A DNA stretch of 42,055 nucleotides from Isotricha intestinalis. Its lineage: Eukaryota > Ciliophora > Litostomatea > Vestibuliferida > Isotrichidae. Shown one piece after another: positions 1 through 8,997 of this stretch (position 1 is the stretch's first letter; the number at the start of each line of letters is the position of its first letter). The DNA is taken from contig JAJJLU010000453.1 of assembly GCA_023807065.1 (NCBI GenBank), positions 1 through 42,055 of the forward strand, in the 5' to 3' direction. The position numbers and the translations under genes are program-made. The notes beneath the pieces are model-generated. The model did not search any database. It had not been told where the DNA came from and saw only the letters and a list, made by a program, of their open reading frames with translations.

Positions 1-702
1 AATTTAACAAATAATATTCTATTATCAGCTCCTTTACTAGGATAAGCTCTAATAAAAAAATTTTTAGTTTCTCTTTGAAAATAAATAGCAAATATATAAG
101 GATAACTTAACTTTTCTTCATAATTTAATTCAAAATCAGGAATAAAATCATTAGAATTATTATTATTTTTTCCAAAGATAGAAACACCATCTTTAGCTCC
201 TCTTCCTCCTATCATACCTGCAGCATTTATTTTTATTTCTTTTCCATTTAATAATTTTCCTCCTTCTTCTGTCATTACTACTATTGGTGCTGTTTTAATT
301 TCTTCTTCGGAAATTTCTCTATTTGAATTTATATAGTGTAATAAAGGATCTTCTGATTTCTCATTTTCATTGTTATTTTTCTTCTGAGATTTTAAATTAG
401 TTTGATTGTCTTTATTTATACTTGAATCTATATTTCCTCCGTTTATATCTGGGATGTCTTTTGCTAAATTTATATTAATTTAAAAATATTTTCCTATTTA
501 AGTTATATAATTGAATTTTTGTTATTTTTTATTCTTACAAATTACTTTCTATTTGATTTTTGTTGTTATTATTTATTTGATCTTCCTTTACTTCTGCCTC
601 TTTGTCACTTATTGGAAGCTCTTCTTTGTTTTCTGGAAAACAACATTTCTATTTTTATTTTAGTATTATATATTTTTATTGTTTTACTAGCCATTTCCTC
701 AT
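1..702 (-). CDS. Probable FHA-domain protein, 5' part (cut by left edge), with two introns
   Basis: A minus-strand reading frame covers 463-1 and runs off the left edge. It contains IGGRGAKDGVSIFG, then NDFIPD and YPYIFAIYFQRETKNFFIR. This pattern resembles ciliate forkhead-associated (FHA, phosphothreonine-binding) domains, in which GR and a downstream N-D-F turn are typical; the rest of the domain lies outside the window. Upstream the frame is blocked by a stop but can be joined by splicing. GT at 545/544 and AG at 465/464 remove 82 nt in phase 1. A second intron starts at 687 and ends at 649 (39 nt, start codon at 702) or at 633 (55 nt, start codon at 694); both keep the frame. The region before the FHA part is acidic and Asn-rich. 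The FHA call is moderate; the exon boundaries are inference from splice dinucleotides and frame. Confidence 0.5.
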
Positions 703-1247
703 TTGTTTTCTAAATATTAAAAAAAATAATTTAAAAATTTTTATCACATGAATAAAATATTAATGTATATTTTTTATATTATAAATAATTATTTCTTTAT
801 TTTATTTATTGGGATAAATAGAATTTTTAATAGACTTTTAATACCAATAAAAATCATATAAAACTAATTATAATACTATTAAATAAAAAAAATATTATTT
901 TCTTTTAATAATACTTCTTTTATTTTTTCAGTTATGAAATTATTTTCTTTTTTTTACAATTTTTCTTCTTTAATATATTTCATTCAATATAAATATATAT
1001 TCCTTTTACAAAAAGGATTTCCTTAATTTCATTATTAAAAATTTTAATCTTTAATTCTTCTTTTTCAATACATTCTTTAGATTTAATAAATTCTTAAAAT
1101 TTTCAAAAATTCTTTTATTATTTAATCATTTATTTTTTTCGTTTTTTTAAAATAATCAAAAGAATTATTAATTTTTTCTCTAAAATAATAATTTTAAAGT
1201 ATAAAAATTTATACCGACTATTATAAAAAAATATTAAAATCAGAAAA
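703..1247. other. Divergent intergenic region, no gene seen
   Basis: 545 bp of AT-rich sequence lie between the 5' ends of the FHA-like gene (minus) and the ankyrin/AGC kinase gene (plus), so both promoters should be here. T-runs and A-runs dominate. I see no conserved reading frame, tRNA or strong hairpin. Confidence 0.6.
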
Positions 1248-4200
1248 ATGAGTTCAAGAGTAATAAAACCTGTTTCAACAAAAACAATTAAAAACCAAAA
1301 AGAATCAATAAACAAAATAGCAACAATGGTAGATTTATTAAATTTAAATGGAATAATGATAAAACATAGAAGTCAAGAAATATATTTAAATAAAAATTCT
1401 CAAAATGATAAATCAAATAATAGTTATTTATTAACTGAAAATAATAAACAAACAAGTCAACAAGAATTTTCCCAAAAAAATCAAAAAAATAAAAATGCTT
1501 TATCTCCTAGATTTATGTCTCCTTATAATCAAAAAGCAAAAATAATATCAAATGAAAAAAAGAAAACAATACATAATAAAAAAGCTTCTTTAGAAAAAAT
1601 TATGAGTGATAATGATTCATGTCAAGAGATTGAATCAGATGAAGAGGAAAATAAATTTAATGATAATAACAGTAGTGAAAGTGAAGTGATTGATGAAAGA
1701 GATTTTGAAATTGGATATATTAATGAAGAATATTATAATAAACTTCATCAAACTAAATTTCCTACTTTATCTTCAAATCCTTTTATTGAAGATAATAAAA
1801 GTAAAAATGAAGAAAATAATAATCATTATAATAATAATGATATAAACGATAAAAATAAAAGTAATCAAAATAACATAATTAATAATAATAATAATAATAA
1901 TAAGAATATAAATAATAATAATAATAATATTAATGCTAATAATATTAATGTTAATAATAATAATGTAAATAATATAAAAGAAAATAATGATAAAAATATA
2001 AATATTAATAATAAAAATAATAATAATGATATATATAGAAATTTATTATTAAATGCTAAAAAAGGAGATAGAGAATTATTTATAAGTTTTTTAGATAAAA
2101 TATTATCATTACCAAATAAATCAGGAAATATAAATTATACTGATGAAAATGGTTACTCTGCAATTCATTATGCATGTTTAGAGGGAAATTTAAAAATAGC
2201 AGAAATTTTAATAAAATCAAATTGTGATTGTAATATTAGAACACATGATAAAAAAACACCTCTTCATTTTGCTTCAATTCAAGGTTATTTTGATATAAGT
2301 AAATTATTAATTGAAAACGGAGCTATTTTAAATTCAAATGATAATGAAAAAAATACTCCTTTACATTATTGTAGTATGAAAGGTCATTTGGAATTATTGA
2401 AATATTTCTTGGGAAAATTCCCACAAGCTGATACTGAGAATATATATGGTAAAACTCCTTTAGATATTGCTAAAACAGAAGAAATTAAAAATATATTAAA
2501 TGAATATTTAAATAAAAAAGAAAATGCTTATCATAAAATTAAAATTCATAATACAACAGATTCAACAATGAAAAATTTAATACAGAAAATATCTCAAAAA
2601 AATAATTCAAGAGCACAAAAAGTTTTTGTTCAAACAACTCAAAATAATATAAATATAAATATTCAAACAAATATAAATAATAATAATACAATAAGTAATA
2701 CAAGTACAAATACTAATTTAACTTCTAATGATTCTATAAGAAAAAATTTAAATAAAACTCAATTAAAAAAATCTTCAAATTTAAATAATAACACATCATT
2801 AAGTTCTCACACAACAAATAAATTACTTCGTCAAATAACAATAAATTCAAATGGAATGAGATTAACTAATCCTCAAAATATAAGTAAAAAAAACTCAATA
2901 TCTAATTTTACTCTTCACACTCAATTTTCAAATAGAAAAGTATCTAAATCAAAAGGAAATACAATAGATAAATCAAATGTATCATTAAAGACAAATAATA
3001 ACACAAATAAAGTAAAAATTAATTTAAATGATAAAACAACAACTCCAATAAATAATCTTCATAAAACAAAAACATTACAAAAATTTACTTTATCAAATCC
3101 ATTAACAAAATCTCAAAAAATAACAAAGCCTAATACTTCTAAGAAATTATCAATTAAAACTCAAGAAGAAAAGCCCTCATTAATAAATAATTCAATAAAT
3201 ATAACATCAACATCTTTAGATATATCATTATCAAGATTAAATAAGACTGAAGGTAATATAAAAAATACAAAAAATCAAAATATAGAAAATAATAATTTTC
3301 ATCAAATATCATTAAATTCAATTGAAGAAGAAAGAATAACTCCTTCTTCTTTTGTTTGTCTTGGAATGTTAGGAAAAGGTTCTTTTGGTGAAGTGTATTT
3401 AGTACAAAAAATAAATTCAGGAATATTATATGCAATGAAAGTATTATCTAAAGATAGAATAATGGGACAAAATTTATTAAAATATGCAATGGCTGAAAGA
3501 AATGTTTTATCTCTTTCAAATAATCCTTTTATTGTTAAATTAAATTTTGCTTTTCAAACATCAAGTAAATTATTTCTTATATTAGATTATTGTCCAGGAG
3601 GAGATTTATCAAAGCATTTATATTATGAGAAAAGATTTAAAGAACAAAGAGCAAAATTTTATATATGTGAAGTATTATTAGCTTTAGAAGATTTACATAA
3701 AAGAGATATAATATTTAGAGATTTAAAACCAGATAATGTAGTTCTTGATGAAAATGGTCATTGCAAATTAACAGATTTTGGTTTAAGTAAAGAAGGAGTT
3801 TTTGATAGTCAAAGTGCAAAAAGTTTTTGTGGTTCAATAGCATATTTAGCTCCTGAAATGTTAAAAAAACAAGGTCATGGAAAAGCTGTTGATTGGTATT
3901 TATTAGGAGTTTTATTTTATGAAATGTTAGTTGGAATTCCTCCTTTTTTTACTGAACATAAAGAAGAAATATTTCATAATATTGAATATGGACAATTAAA
4001 TATTCCTAAATTTATTTCTAAAGATGCTTCTGATTTATTAAATGCTCTTTTACAAAGAGATCCTAATAAAAGATTAGGATCTGGAATAAGAGATGCTTTG
4101 GAAATTAGAGAAAATAAATATTTTAAAGATGTTGTTTGGAGTGATGTTTATGAAAAAAAAATTAAACCTCCTAAAATGAAAAATTATAAAAAAGTCGTTA

Positions 4201-4319
4201 AAATGTATAATAGACCAAGATTATTTGCCAATGATGATAATGATTGTATAGATGTTAGTAATGCAGGGAAAACTAATATGCTCTCTGGATGGAGTTTTAT
4301 TAATAATGATGAGTTGTAG
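1248..4319 (+). CDS. Ankyrin-repeat AGC-family Ser/Thr protein kinase
   Basis: 1023 aa. The order is a charged, Asn-rich N-terminal region (1-263, with a poly-Asn stretch about 205-260), about four ankyrin repeats (about 264-430, for example KTPLHFASIQGYFDISKLLI), a Ser/Thr/Asn-rich linker (430-700), and a kinase domain from about 701. Kinase motifs are intact: glycine loop GKGSFGEVYLV (709 on), Lys731 in YAMKVL, FRDLKPDN with catalytic Asp825, DFG at Asp843, activation segment SFCGSIAYLAPE, and DWYLLGVLFYEML. The SFCGS Ser sits where AKT-type kinases carry the PDK1-phosphorylated Thr. The C-terminus LSGWSFIN fits an AGC hydrophobic motif (F-x-x-F-S/T-F/Y type, with Leu for the first Phe). 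It is therefore probably an active AGC kinase whose ankyrin region binds a partner. The stop is TAG, the only non-TAA stop among the complete genes. Substrates cannot be read from the sequence. Confidence 0.88.
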   Translation: MSSRVIKPVSTKTIKNQKESINKIATMVDLLNLNGIMIKHRSQEIYLNKNSQNDKSNNSYLLTENNKQTSQQEFSQKNQKNKNALSPRFMSPYNQKAKIISNEKKKTIHNKKASLEKIMSDNDSCQEIESDEEENKFNDNNSSESEVIDERDFEIGYINEEYYNKLHQTKFPTLSSNPFIEDNKSKNEENNNHYNNNDINDKNKSNQNNIINNNNNNNKNINNNNNNINANNINVNNNNVNNIKENNDKNININNKNNNNDIYRNLLLNAKKGDRELFISFLDKILSLPNKSGNINYTDENGYSAIHYACLEGNLKIAEILIKSNCDCNIRTHDKKTPLHFASIQGYFDISKLLIENGAILNSNDNEKNTPLHYCSMKGHLELLKYFLGKFPQADTENIYGKTPLDIAKTEEIKNILNEYLNKKENAYHKIKIHNTTDSTMKNLIQKISQKNNSRAQKVFVQTTQNNININIQTNINNNNTISNTSTNTNLTSNDSIRKNLNKTQLKKSSNLNNNTSLSSHTTNKLLRQITINSNGMRLTNPQNISKKNSISNFTLHTQFSNRKVSKSKGNTIDKSNVSLKTNNNTNKVKINLNDKTTTPINNLHKTKTLQKFTLSNPLTKSQKITKPNTSKKLSIKTQEEKPSLINNSINITSTSLDISLSRLNKTEGNIKNTKNQNIENNNFHQISLNSIEEERITPSSFVCLGMLGKGSFGEVYLVQKINSGILYAMKVLSKDRIMGQNLLKYAMAERNVLSLSNNPFIVKLNFAFQTSSKLFLILDYCPGGDLSKHLYYEKRFKEQRAKFYICEVLLALEDLHKRDIIFRDLKPDNVVLDENGHCKLTDFGLSKEGVFDSQSAKSFCGSIAYLAPEMLKKQGHGKAVDWYLLGVLFYEMLVGIPPFFTEHKEEIFHNIEYGQLNIPKFISKDASDLLNALLQRDPNKRLGSGIRDALEIRENKYFKDVVWSDVYEKKIKPPKMKNYKKVVKMYNRPRLFANDDNDCIDVSNAGKTNMLSGWSFINNDEL
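1860..2030 (+). repeat. AAT-rich trinucleotide tract encoding poly-Asn
   Basis: An imperfect run of AAT/AAC codons, interspersed with ATA and GTT, lies inside the ankyrin/AGC kinase gene. It encodes an Asn homopolymer region between the acidic N-terminus and the ankyrin repeats. It is probably a length-variable microsatellite. Confidence 0.8.
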
Positions 4320-4634
4320 AGAATTTTTTTTTATTGGAGTTTTTTAGTTTTTTTATATACATTTATTTTTCCAATTAGATAATTAATTTTATTTTTTTTT
4401 ATAATGTAATTATACAAATACTTTTAAAAAAATATTCAAAATTTGCTTTATTTTCAAATAAAAAACGAATAAAGAAAATGATGGACTTTACATTATAAAT
4501 ACTTTTTTTCTTTAAATCTTATCATGTTTAATGAGTATTATTTTTACTTCAATATTCAATTCTTATTTCATTTTAAATTTAACACCAAACAAAAAAAACC
4601 TTTAAAAAAATATAATATATTTCCTTAATAATAA
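4320..4634. other. Convergent 3' intergenic region, no gene seen
   Basis: 315 bp between the 3' ends of the AGC kinase gene (plus) and CCT4 (minus). AT-rich with T-runs; it should hold both 3' UTRs and poly(A) sites. No reading frame or RNA gene is apparent. Confidence 0.6.
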
Positions 4635-6239
4635 TTAACGACAAATAACTATATCATCAATTTTCAAAATCATCCTAACAACTTCAGTAGCTAATTTAAG
4701 TGCACTTAAAGTAACTAAACTAGGTTGAATAACTTTTTCATCAAACATATTACTGATACTTCCTTTTTTAACATTAATCCCACAATCAGAGTCTCCATTC
4801 AGATGTTTATTTCTTAATTCAGTGACAATATTAATAGGATTTAAGCCAGCATTTTCTGCAAGAGTATAAGGTACAACTTCAAGAGCTTCAGCAAAAGCTT
4901 TAACACAATAACTTTTAAATCCTTCAAAAGAAGAACTCATTTCACTTAATTTAACAGAAATTTCAGTTTCAGGAGCAGAACCACCTGGTAACATTGCTTT
5001 TCTTTTAACAATAGATCTAACAACACATAATGCATCATGAAGTGATCTTTCAGCTTCATCTAATAATAAATGATTACTTCCTCTTACTAATATTGATACT
5101 GTTTTACTTTCATTTGGAACTCCTGTTATTTTTACTATTTTTGATCCTTCACTTAATGTTACTTCTTCACATAATTTTGCTGTTCCTAATTTATCCTCGG
5201 TAAATGAATCTATATGTGCGATTGGTTTACAATTTATTGTTTTACATATAAATTCTACATCTTCTCTTTCTATGTCACGTATTACTAATATTTTTGCTTT
5301 TGCTAAGAAATGAAGAGATAAATCATTCACTGCTTCTCTTAATATACTCTTTTGAATTAAAAGAACATTACATCCTGTTTTTTGTATTTTTTTCACTAAA
5401 TTTACTATATATTTCCTTTCTTCTTTTAATACTCTATCCATTTGAGAATATTCTTGAATATTTAATGTTGAATCCATATCTGTTTTAGGATGAGATAAAC
5501 AAAATTGAATTAAACCTATTTTGGGATTTTCAACTTTTGATGGTCCACCTGCTAAATGAGATACTTTATTATCAGTGAAAATAATACCATTAAACATTTC
5601 AGTATCTTCAATAGTTCCTCCTATTTTTTTCCTAACTTTAATATCTCTTAAATCAACTTCATTATTAATTAGATTTCCAGAATTAACAAGTTGAAGAACA
5701 CTCTCAACAGCAATAGGAGCAAGAACTTGACTATAATTACTAACAACTTTACTACTAAGACTAGTAATACAATTTTGTTCTAAAGATTCCTTATCATTTA
5801 AATCTACAGTTTTTTCCATTCCTTCAACGATTTTTTCAGCTTCTTTCAAAGCATCATTAAATCCATCAACAATGACAGTGGGTCCAATATTTTTATCAAG
5901 AAGTTCTGAAGCTTTCCCTAAAAGTGCTCCTGCTAAAACAACTACGGTAGTTGTACCATCTCCGGCAGCAATGTCTTGAGCTTTTGATGTCTCTACCAAC
6001 ATCTTTGCTGTAGGATGTAGGATTTGTAATTGGTTCACTATTGTTGCCCCGTCGTTTGTTATTGTCACATCCCCTTTAGAACTCTTTATCATCTTGTCCA
6101 TTCCACGAGGACCTAGTGATGTTCTTACTATGTCTGCTAATGCCTTTGCTGCCAGGATGTTGTTGTGACGTACATCTTTTGGCTTTTCTTCTGTTGTAAA
6201 TACTTTCTTATCATATGTTGTTGGAACTGGTTGCTGCAT
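4635..6239 (-). CDS. CCT4: T-complex chaperonin TCP-1 subunit delta
   Basis: 534 aa, the normal length for a CCT subunit of the cytosolic TRiC/CCT ring that folds actin and tubulin with ATP. Chaperonin signatures are intact: SLGPRGMDKM (41-50), TNDGATI (61-67) and the nucleotide-binding GDGTTTVV (93-100, catalytic Asp94). Delta-type landmarks are KTDMDSTLNIQEYSQMDRVL, GCNVLLIQKSIL, EFICKTINCKPIAHID, EAERSLHDALCVVRS, AENAGLNPI and the end VRMILKIDDIVICR. The pattern matches CCT4 better than other paralogues by memory of the family. It is uninterrupted and more GC-rich than its neighbours, as expected for a highly expressed conserved gene. The start ATG is followed at once by the usual short N-terminal arm. 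Confidence 0.95.
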   Translation of the reverse strand: MQQPVPTTYDKKVFTTEEKPKDVRHNNILAAKALADIVRTSLGPRGMDKMIKSSKGDVTITNDGATIVNQLQILHPTAKMLVETSKAQDIAAGDGTTTVVVLAGALLGKASELLDKNIGPTVIVDGFNDALKEAEKIVEGMEKTVDLNDKESLEQNCITSLSSKVVSNYSQVLAPIAVESVLQLVNSGNLINNEVDLRDIKVRKKIGGTIEDTEMFNGIIFTDNKVSHLAGGPSKVENPKIGLIQFCLSHPKTDMDSTLNIQEYSQMDRVLKEERKYIVNLVKKIQKTGCNVLLIQKSILREAVNDLSLHFLAKAKILVIRDIEREDVEFICKTINCKPIAHIDSFTEDKLGTAKLCEEVTLSEGSKIVKITGVPNESKTVSILVRGSNHLLLDEAERSLHDALCVVRSIVKRKAMLPGGSAPETEISVKLSEMSSSFEGFKSYCVKAFAEALEVVPYTLAENAGLNPINIVTELRNKHLNGDSDCGINVKKGSISNMFDEKVIQPSLVTLSALKLATEVVRMILKIDDIVICR

Positions 6240-6433
6240 TTTTTTTGAGTTTTTATTTTCTAGAATGTATTTTATTTTTTGAAATTTGGATTTAAATTTT
6301 TTTTTATTTATTTTATTTATTTTATTTTTAATTTTTTTATATTTTTGTTAATTTTATATGTGGTTTGTATATATTGATTTATTGTTTTAAAATAATTATT
6401 TAATAGGGTTTTATTTTGTTTTATAATTTTTTA

Positions 6434-8236
6434 TTATTTTTTATAAAAATTTTTATCACCACTTTCAGGTGAGAAAAATTTATTGTTTCTTTCAGTTAAA
6501 TTTTCAACATTACTATTTCCTTTAGAATTTATTCCATTTGTTTTATTTTTTCTATTTGAGTTTTTTTCATACTTTTTCTTTTCATTATCTTCACCAAAAA
6601 GAAAATTAGTGACTTCTTCAATAATTTTTTGATTTTCATTAATAATACTTTTACTGCTTTTCTCATCATTATTTAAATTGTTTTTTTCTAAAGTAGCTCC
6701 TTTATTTAAATTATCATTATTATTATTTGATAAAGGATTATTTAATTCATTTACATTTTCATCAAAAGGAAATATAACTTTATGTTCATATTGCCCAGTA
6801 ATTTTATATTGAGAATTTTGAGATTCATTATCATTTTCAAAATCAACAACATGAATAATTTTATATTTTTTATTATATGAAACTTTCTTCAAAGCTCTTT
6901 TTGGAGCATTTGGAAAAAGTACATAACTTTCTTCATTAAAAGGAATAAAAGTTTTTTCAGGGAAATCATAATCAGAATGGTTTTTAGATAAAGATTGATA
7001 AATTTCATTTTTATCATAATTATATTCAAAAATATATTTTTCTGAATTTTCATTTATATCATTTTCTCCAATAAATATTAAAGAATTATTATTTGATTTA
7101 CAAACACCAAAATATTTTATAGTAAAATTTATTTCTTTTTGTATTGTTGGTATAATTTTTTCCCATTTTGATTCATCTCTTAAATTTGTTTTAGAAATTA
7201 AAAAATTTTTTCCAATATTAGAAAAAACATATAAATAAGTATTATTAACCATTATTAATCCAGGTTCAATATAATCATCATCTAAATCAGGATAAGAGAA
7301 AAATTGTTGTTTATATGTATCAAAATAATAAACTGTTTTATCATTATTTCCTCCAATAATAAAAACATATTTTTTTGGAATATATATTAATGAATGATGC
7401 TTTCTTGAAGGTATTTTAGATTCTATTTTTTTTATTTTTAAATTCTTTAAATCTATTATCCAAAATAAATTTATTAAATTCTCATTTTCTCCTCCTGAAA
7501 AAAGATATAATTTATTTATTCCATTACAAAATGATGTATTCATTGATACTTCATTAATTTGAGAATTATTTATTTCTTCTTCTTGAATTAAAGATTTATG
7601 GAAAGAATTATCTTCTTTTTTATAAATATATAATTGAAAAGGAGAAAAACTAATTTTACCATAATATTTTATATGATCATAAATATATTTATCAATATTA
7701 TTTGATATTTCTCTTAATCCTTTTATATCAACATTAACTGAAATTCTTCTATCTTCTTTTTGTTTTACATAATTAATTATTGCTTTTGATTCATCTATAA
7801 TTTCATTATCAATTTTATAAAAAGATTTATTATGAATTAAATCATAATATTTTTCTTCATTTAAATACCTATTTTTTATATCTTCAAATATTTTTGAAAA
7901 TTTAGTTTCTTTATCATATGGTCGACTAAATATTTCTGTGTTGTTGTCGTAAATAATTATTCTAATATAATTTTTATTTAAATCCTCATCTTCTTTATTA
8001 TTTGGATTATTAGATGTTATATTTTTTATATTATTGGAATTTTTATTTTGATTTTTAGTTGAAGTAACTTGTTTATTATTCTGCATATTTTTTTCTTCTT
8101 TTTCATGTCCTTTATTTTGTTTATTTTCAGTTGATTTTTGTCTTTTTATTTTTTTTTTCTGTGAGTTTAAATTATTTTCATTTTTTTTTTTTTTTTTACT
8201 AGGTTTTTTATCTATTGAAGATTCACAAACTCCCAT
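6434..8236 (-). CDS. Kelch-like beta-propeller protein with predicted N-myristoylation
   Basis: 600 aa. The N-terminus MGVCES fits the myristoylation consensus (Gly2, Ser6), with Cys4 available for palmitoylation. A polybasic Lys-rich stretch (10-33) follows, a classic combination for membrane attachment. After a low-complexity Asn/Glu linker comes a region with modest conservation. About 225-500 holds kelch-like blades: LYLFSGGENENLINLFWIID, then HHSLIYIPKKYVFIIGGNND, with strands ending in G-G and aromatic/acidic partners. The last 100 residues are Asn/Lys/Glu-rich and probably disordered. Lipid-anchored kelch proteins of this layout are familiar in ciliates (recalled, not searched). Kelch repeats bind partners, so the likely role is a membrane-tethered adaptor. 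195 bp separate its start from the end of CCT4's coding start side; it is only 63 bp from the next gene upstream. Confidence 0.6.
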   Translation of the reverse strand: MGVCESSIDKKPSKKKKKNENNLNSQKKKIKRQKSTENKQNKGHEKEEKNMQNNKQVTSTKNQNKNSNNIKNITSNNPNNKEDEDLNKNYIRIIIYDNNTEIFSRPYDKETKFSKIFEDIKNRYLNEEKYYDLIHNKSFYKIDNEIIDESKAIINYVKQKEDRRISVNVDIKGLREISNNIDKYIYDHIKYYGKISFSPFQLYIYKKEDNSFHKSLIQEEEINNSQINEVSMNTSFCNGINKLYLFSGGENENLINLFWIIDLKNLKIKKIESKIPSRKHHSLIYIPKKYVFIIGGNNDKTVYYFDTYKQQFFSYPDLDDDYIEPGLIMVNNTYLYVFSNIGKNFLISKTNLRDESKWEKIIPTIQKEINFTIKYFGVCKSNNNSLIFIGENDINENSEKYIFEYNYDKNEIYQSLSKNHSDYDFPEKTFIPFNEESYVLFPNAPKRALKKVSYNKKYKIIHVVDFENDNESQNSQYKITGQYEHKVIFPFDENVNELNNPLSNNNNDNLNKGATLEKNNLNNDEKSSKSIINENQKIIEEVTNFLFGEDNEKKKYEKNSNRKNKTNGINSKGNSNVENLTERNNKFFSPESGDKNFYKK

Positions 8237-8299
8237 ATTTATTAATTTTTTATTTATTTTATGACTATTATTTATATTAAATAATATTATTTAAAAATA

Positions 8300-8845
8300 T
8301 TAGGAATTAAAATAATTTTCTTCTTCATAATTTTCATTTTCTTTATCATCTAAATCTAAATCAGAATCATCATCATATTCAGTTTTATTTGGATTATATA
8401 TAAATTTATGCATACATAATCTTAATAATGTATCTATATCATCTTCTCTTGAATTATTGCATTGAGAATTTATTTTATTTACTTTTTCAATTTCTATATC
8501 TATTTTATCTTTTCCATATTCTCTTTCTTGTTTTTCTATTTCTTCTTTTAATTTAAGAGTATATTCATCTCTCTCTAGTTCTCTTAAAAGAAAATTAGAT
8601 AATGAATTTACCTTTTTAGAATTATATAATATATTTTTATCTCTATAGCCAACGAAAAAATCATATAATAATGGGTCTGATATTTTTATATTTGATTCTG
8701 AAAATTTTTCGTCATTATCATTCAATAATTGATATAATTTTACTCTTCTTCTATTCAATATTTTTAGCGGAATTCTATGAATTTGATTTTTATAAATATT
8801 TAAAAATTCTTTTAAAGATAAATTGTTATTCATATCATTTTCCAT
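8300..8845 (-). CDS. CCDC97-like protein (DUF2052 type)
   Basis: 181 aa. The core NRRRVKLYQLL followed by SDPLLYDFFVGY resembles the conserved block of CCDC97/DUF2052 proteins, where NRRY...L is followed by PLLYEQYVGQY. A charged helical stretch (about 100-125) and a C-terminal acidic Asp/Glu tail (160-181) also fit that family. In animals CCDC97 is reported to associate with the SF3b/U2 snRNP splicing machinery; that role here is inference. The protein is shorter than the animal one. Only 63 bp separate its stop from the kelch gene start, so the intervening DNA must contain both a 3' end and a promoter. Confidence 0.5.
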   Translation of the reverse strand: MENDMNNNLSLKEFLNIYKNQIHRIPLKILNRRRVKLYQLLNDNDEKFSESNIKISDPLLYDFFVGYRDKNILYNSKKVNSLSNFLLRELERDEYTLKLKEEIEKQEREYGKDKIDIEIEKVNKINSQCNNSREDDIDTLLRLCMHKFIYNPNKTEYDDDSDLDLDDKENENYEEENYFNS

Positions 8846-8997
8846 TATTTTTTATTAAATTTTAAAATTTAATTATAAAAATTACAAAAAAAAATATTTG
8901 ATGCTTATTTTATTTTTATTCCTTTTATATACCCCAAAAAATGGAAAATAATCAAAAAAAATTCTAAATTTCAAAAAAATCAAAAAAATATTAAAAA

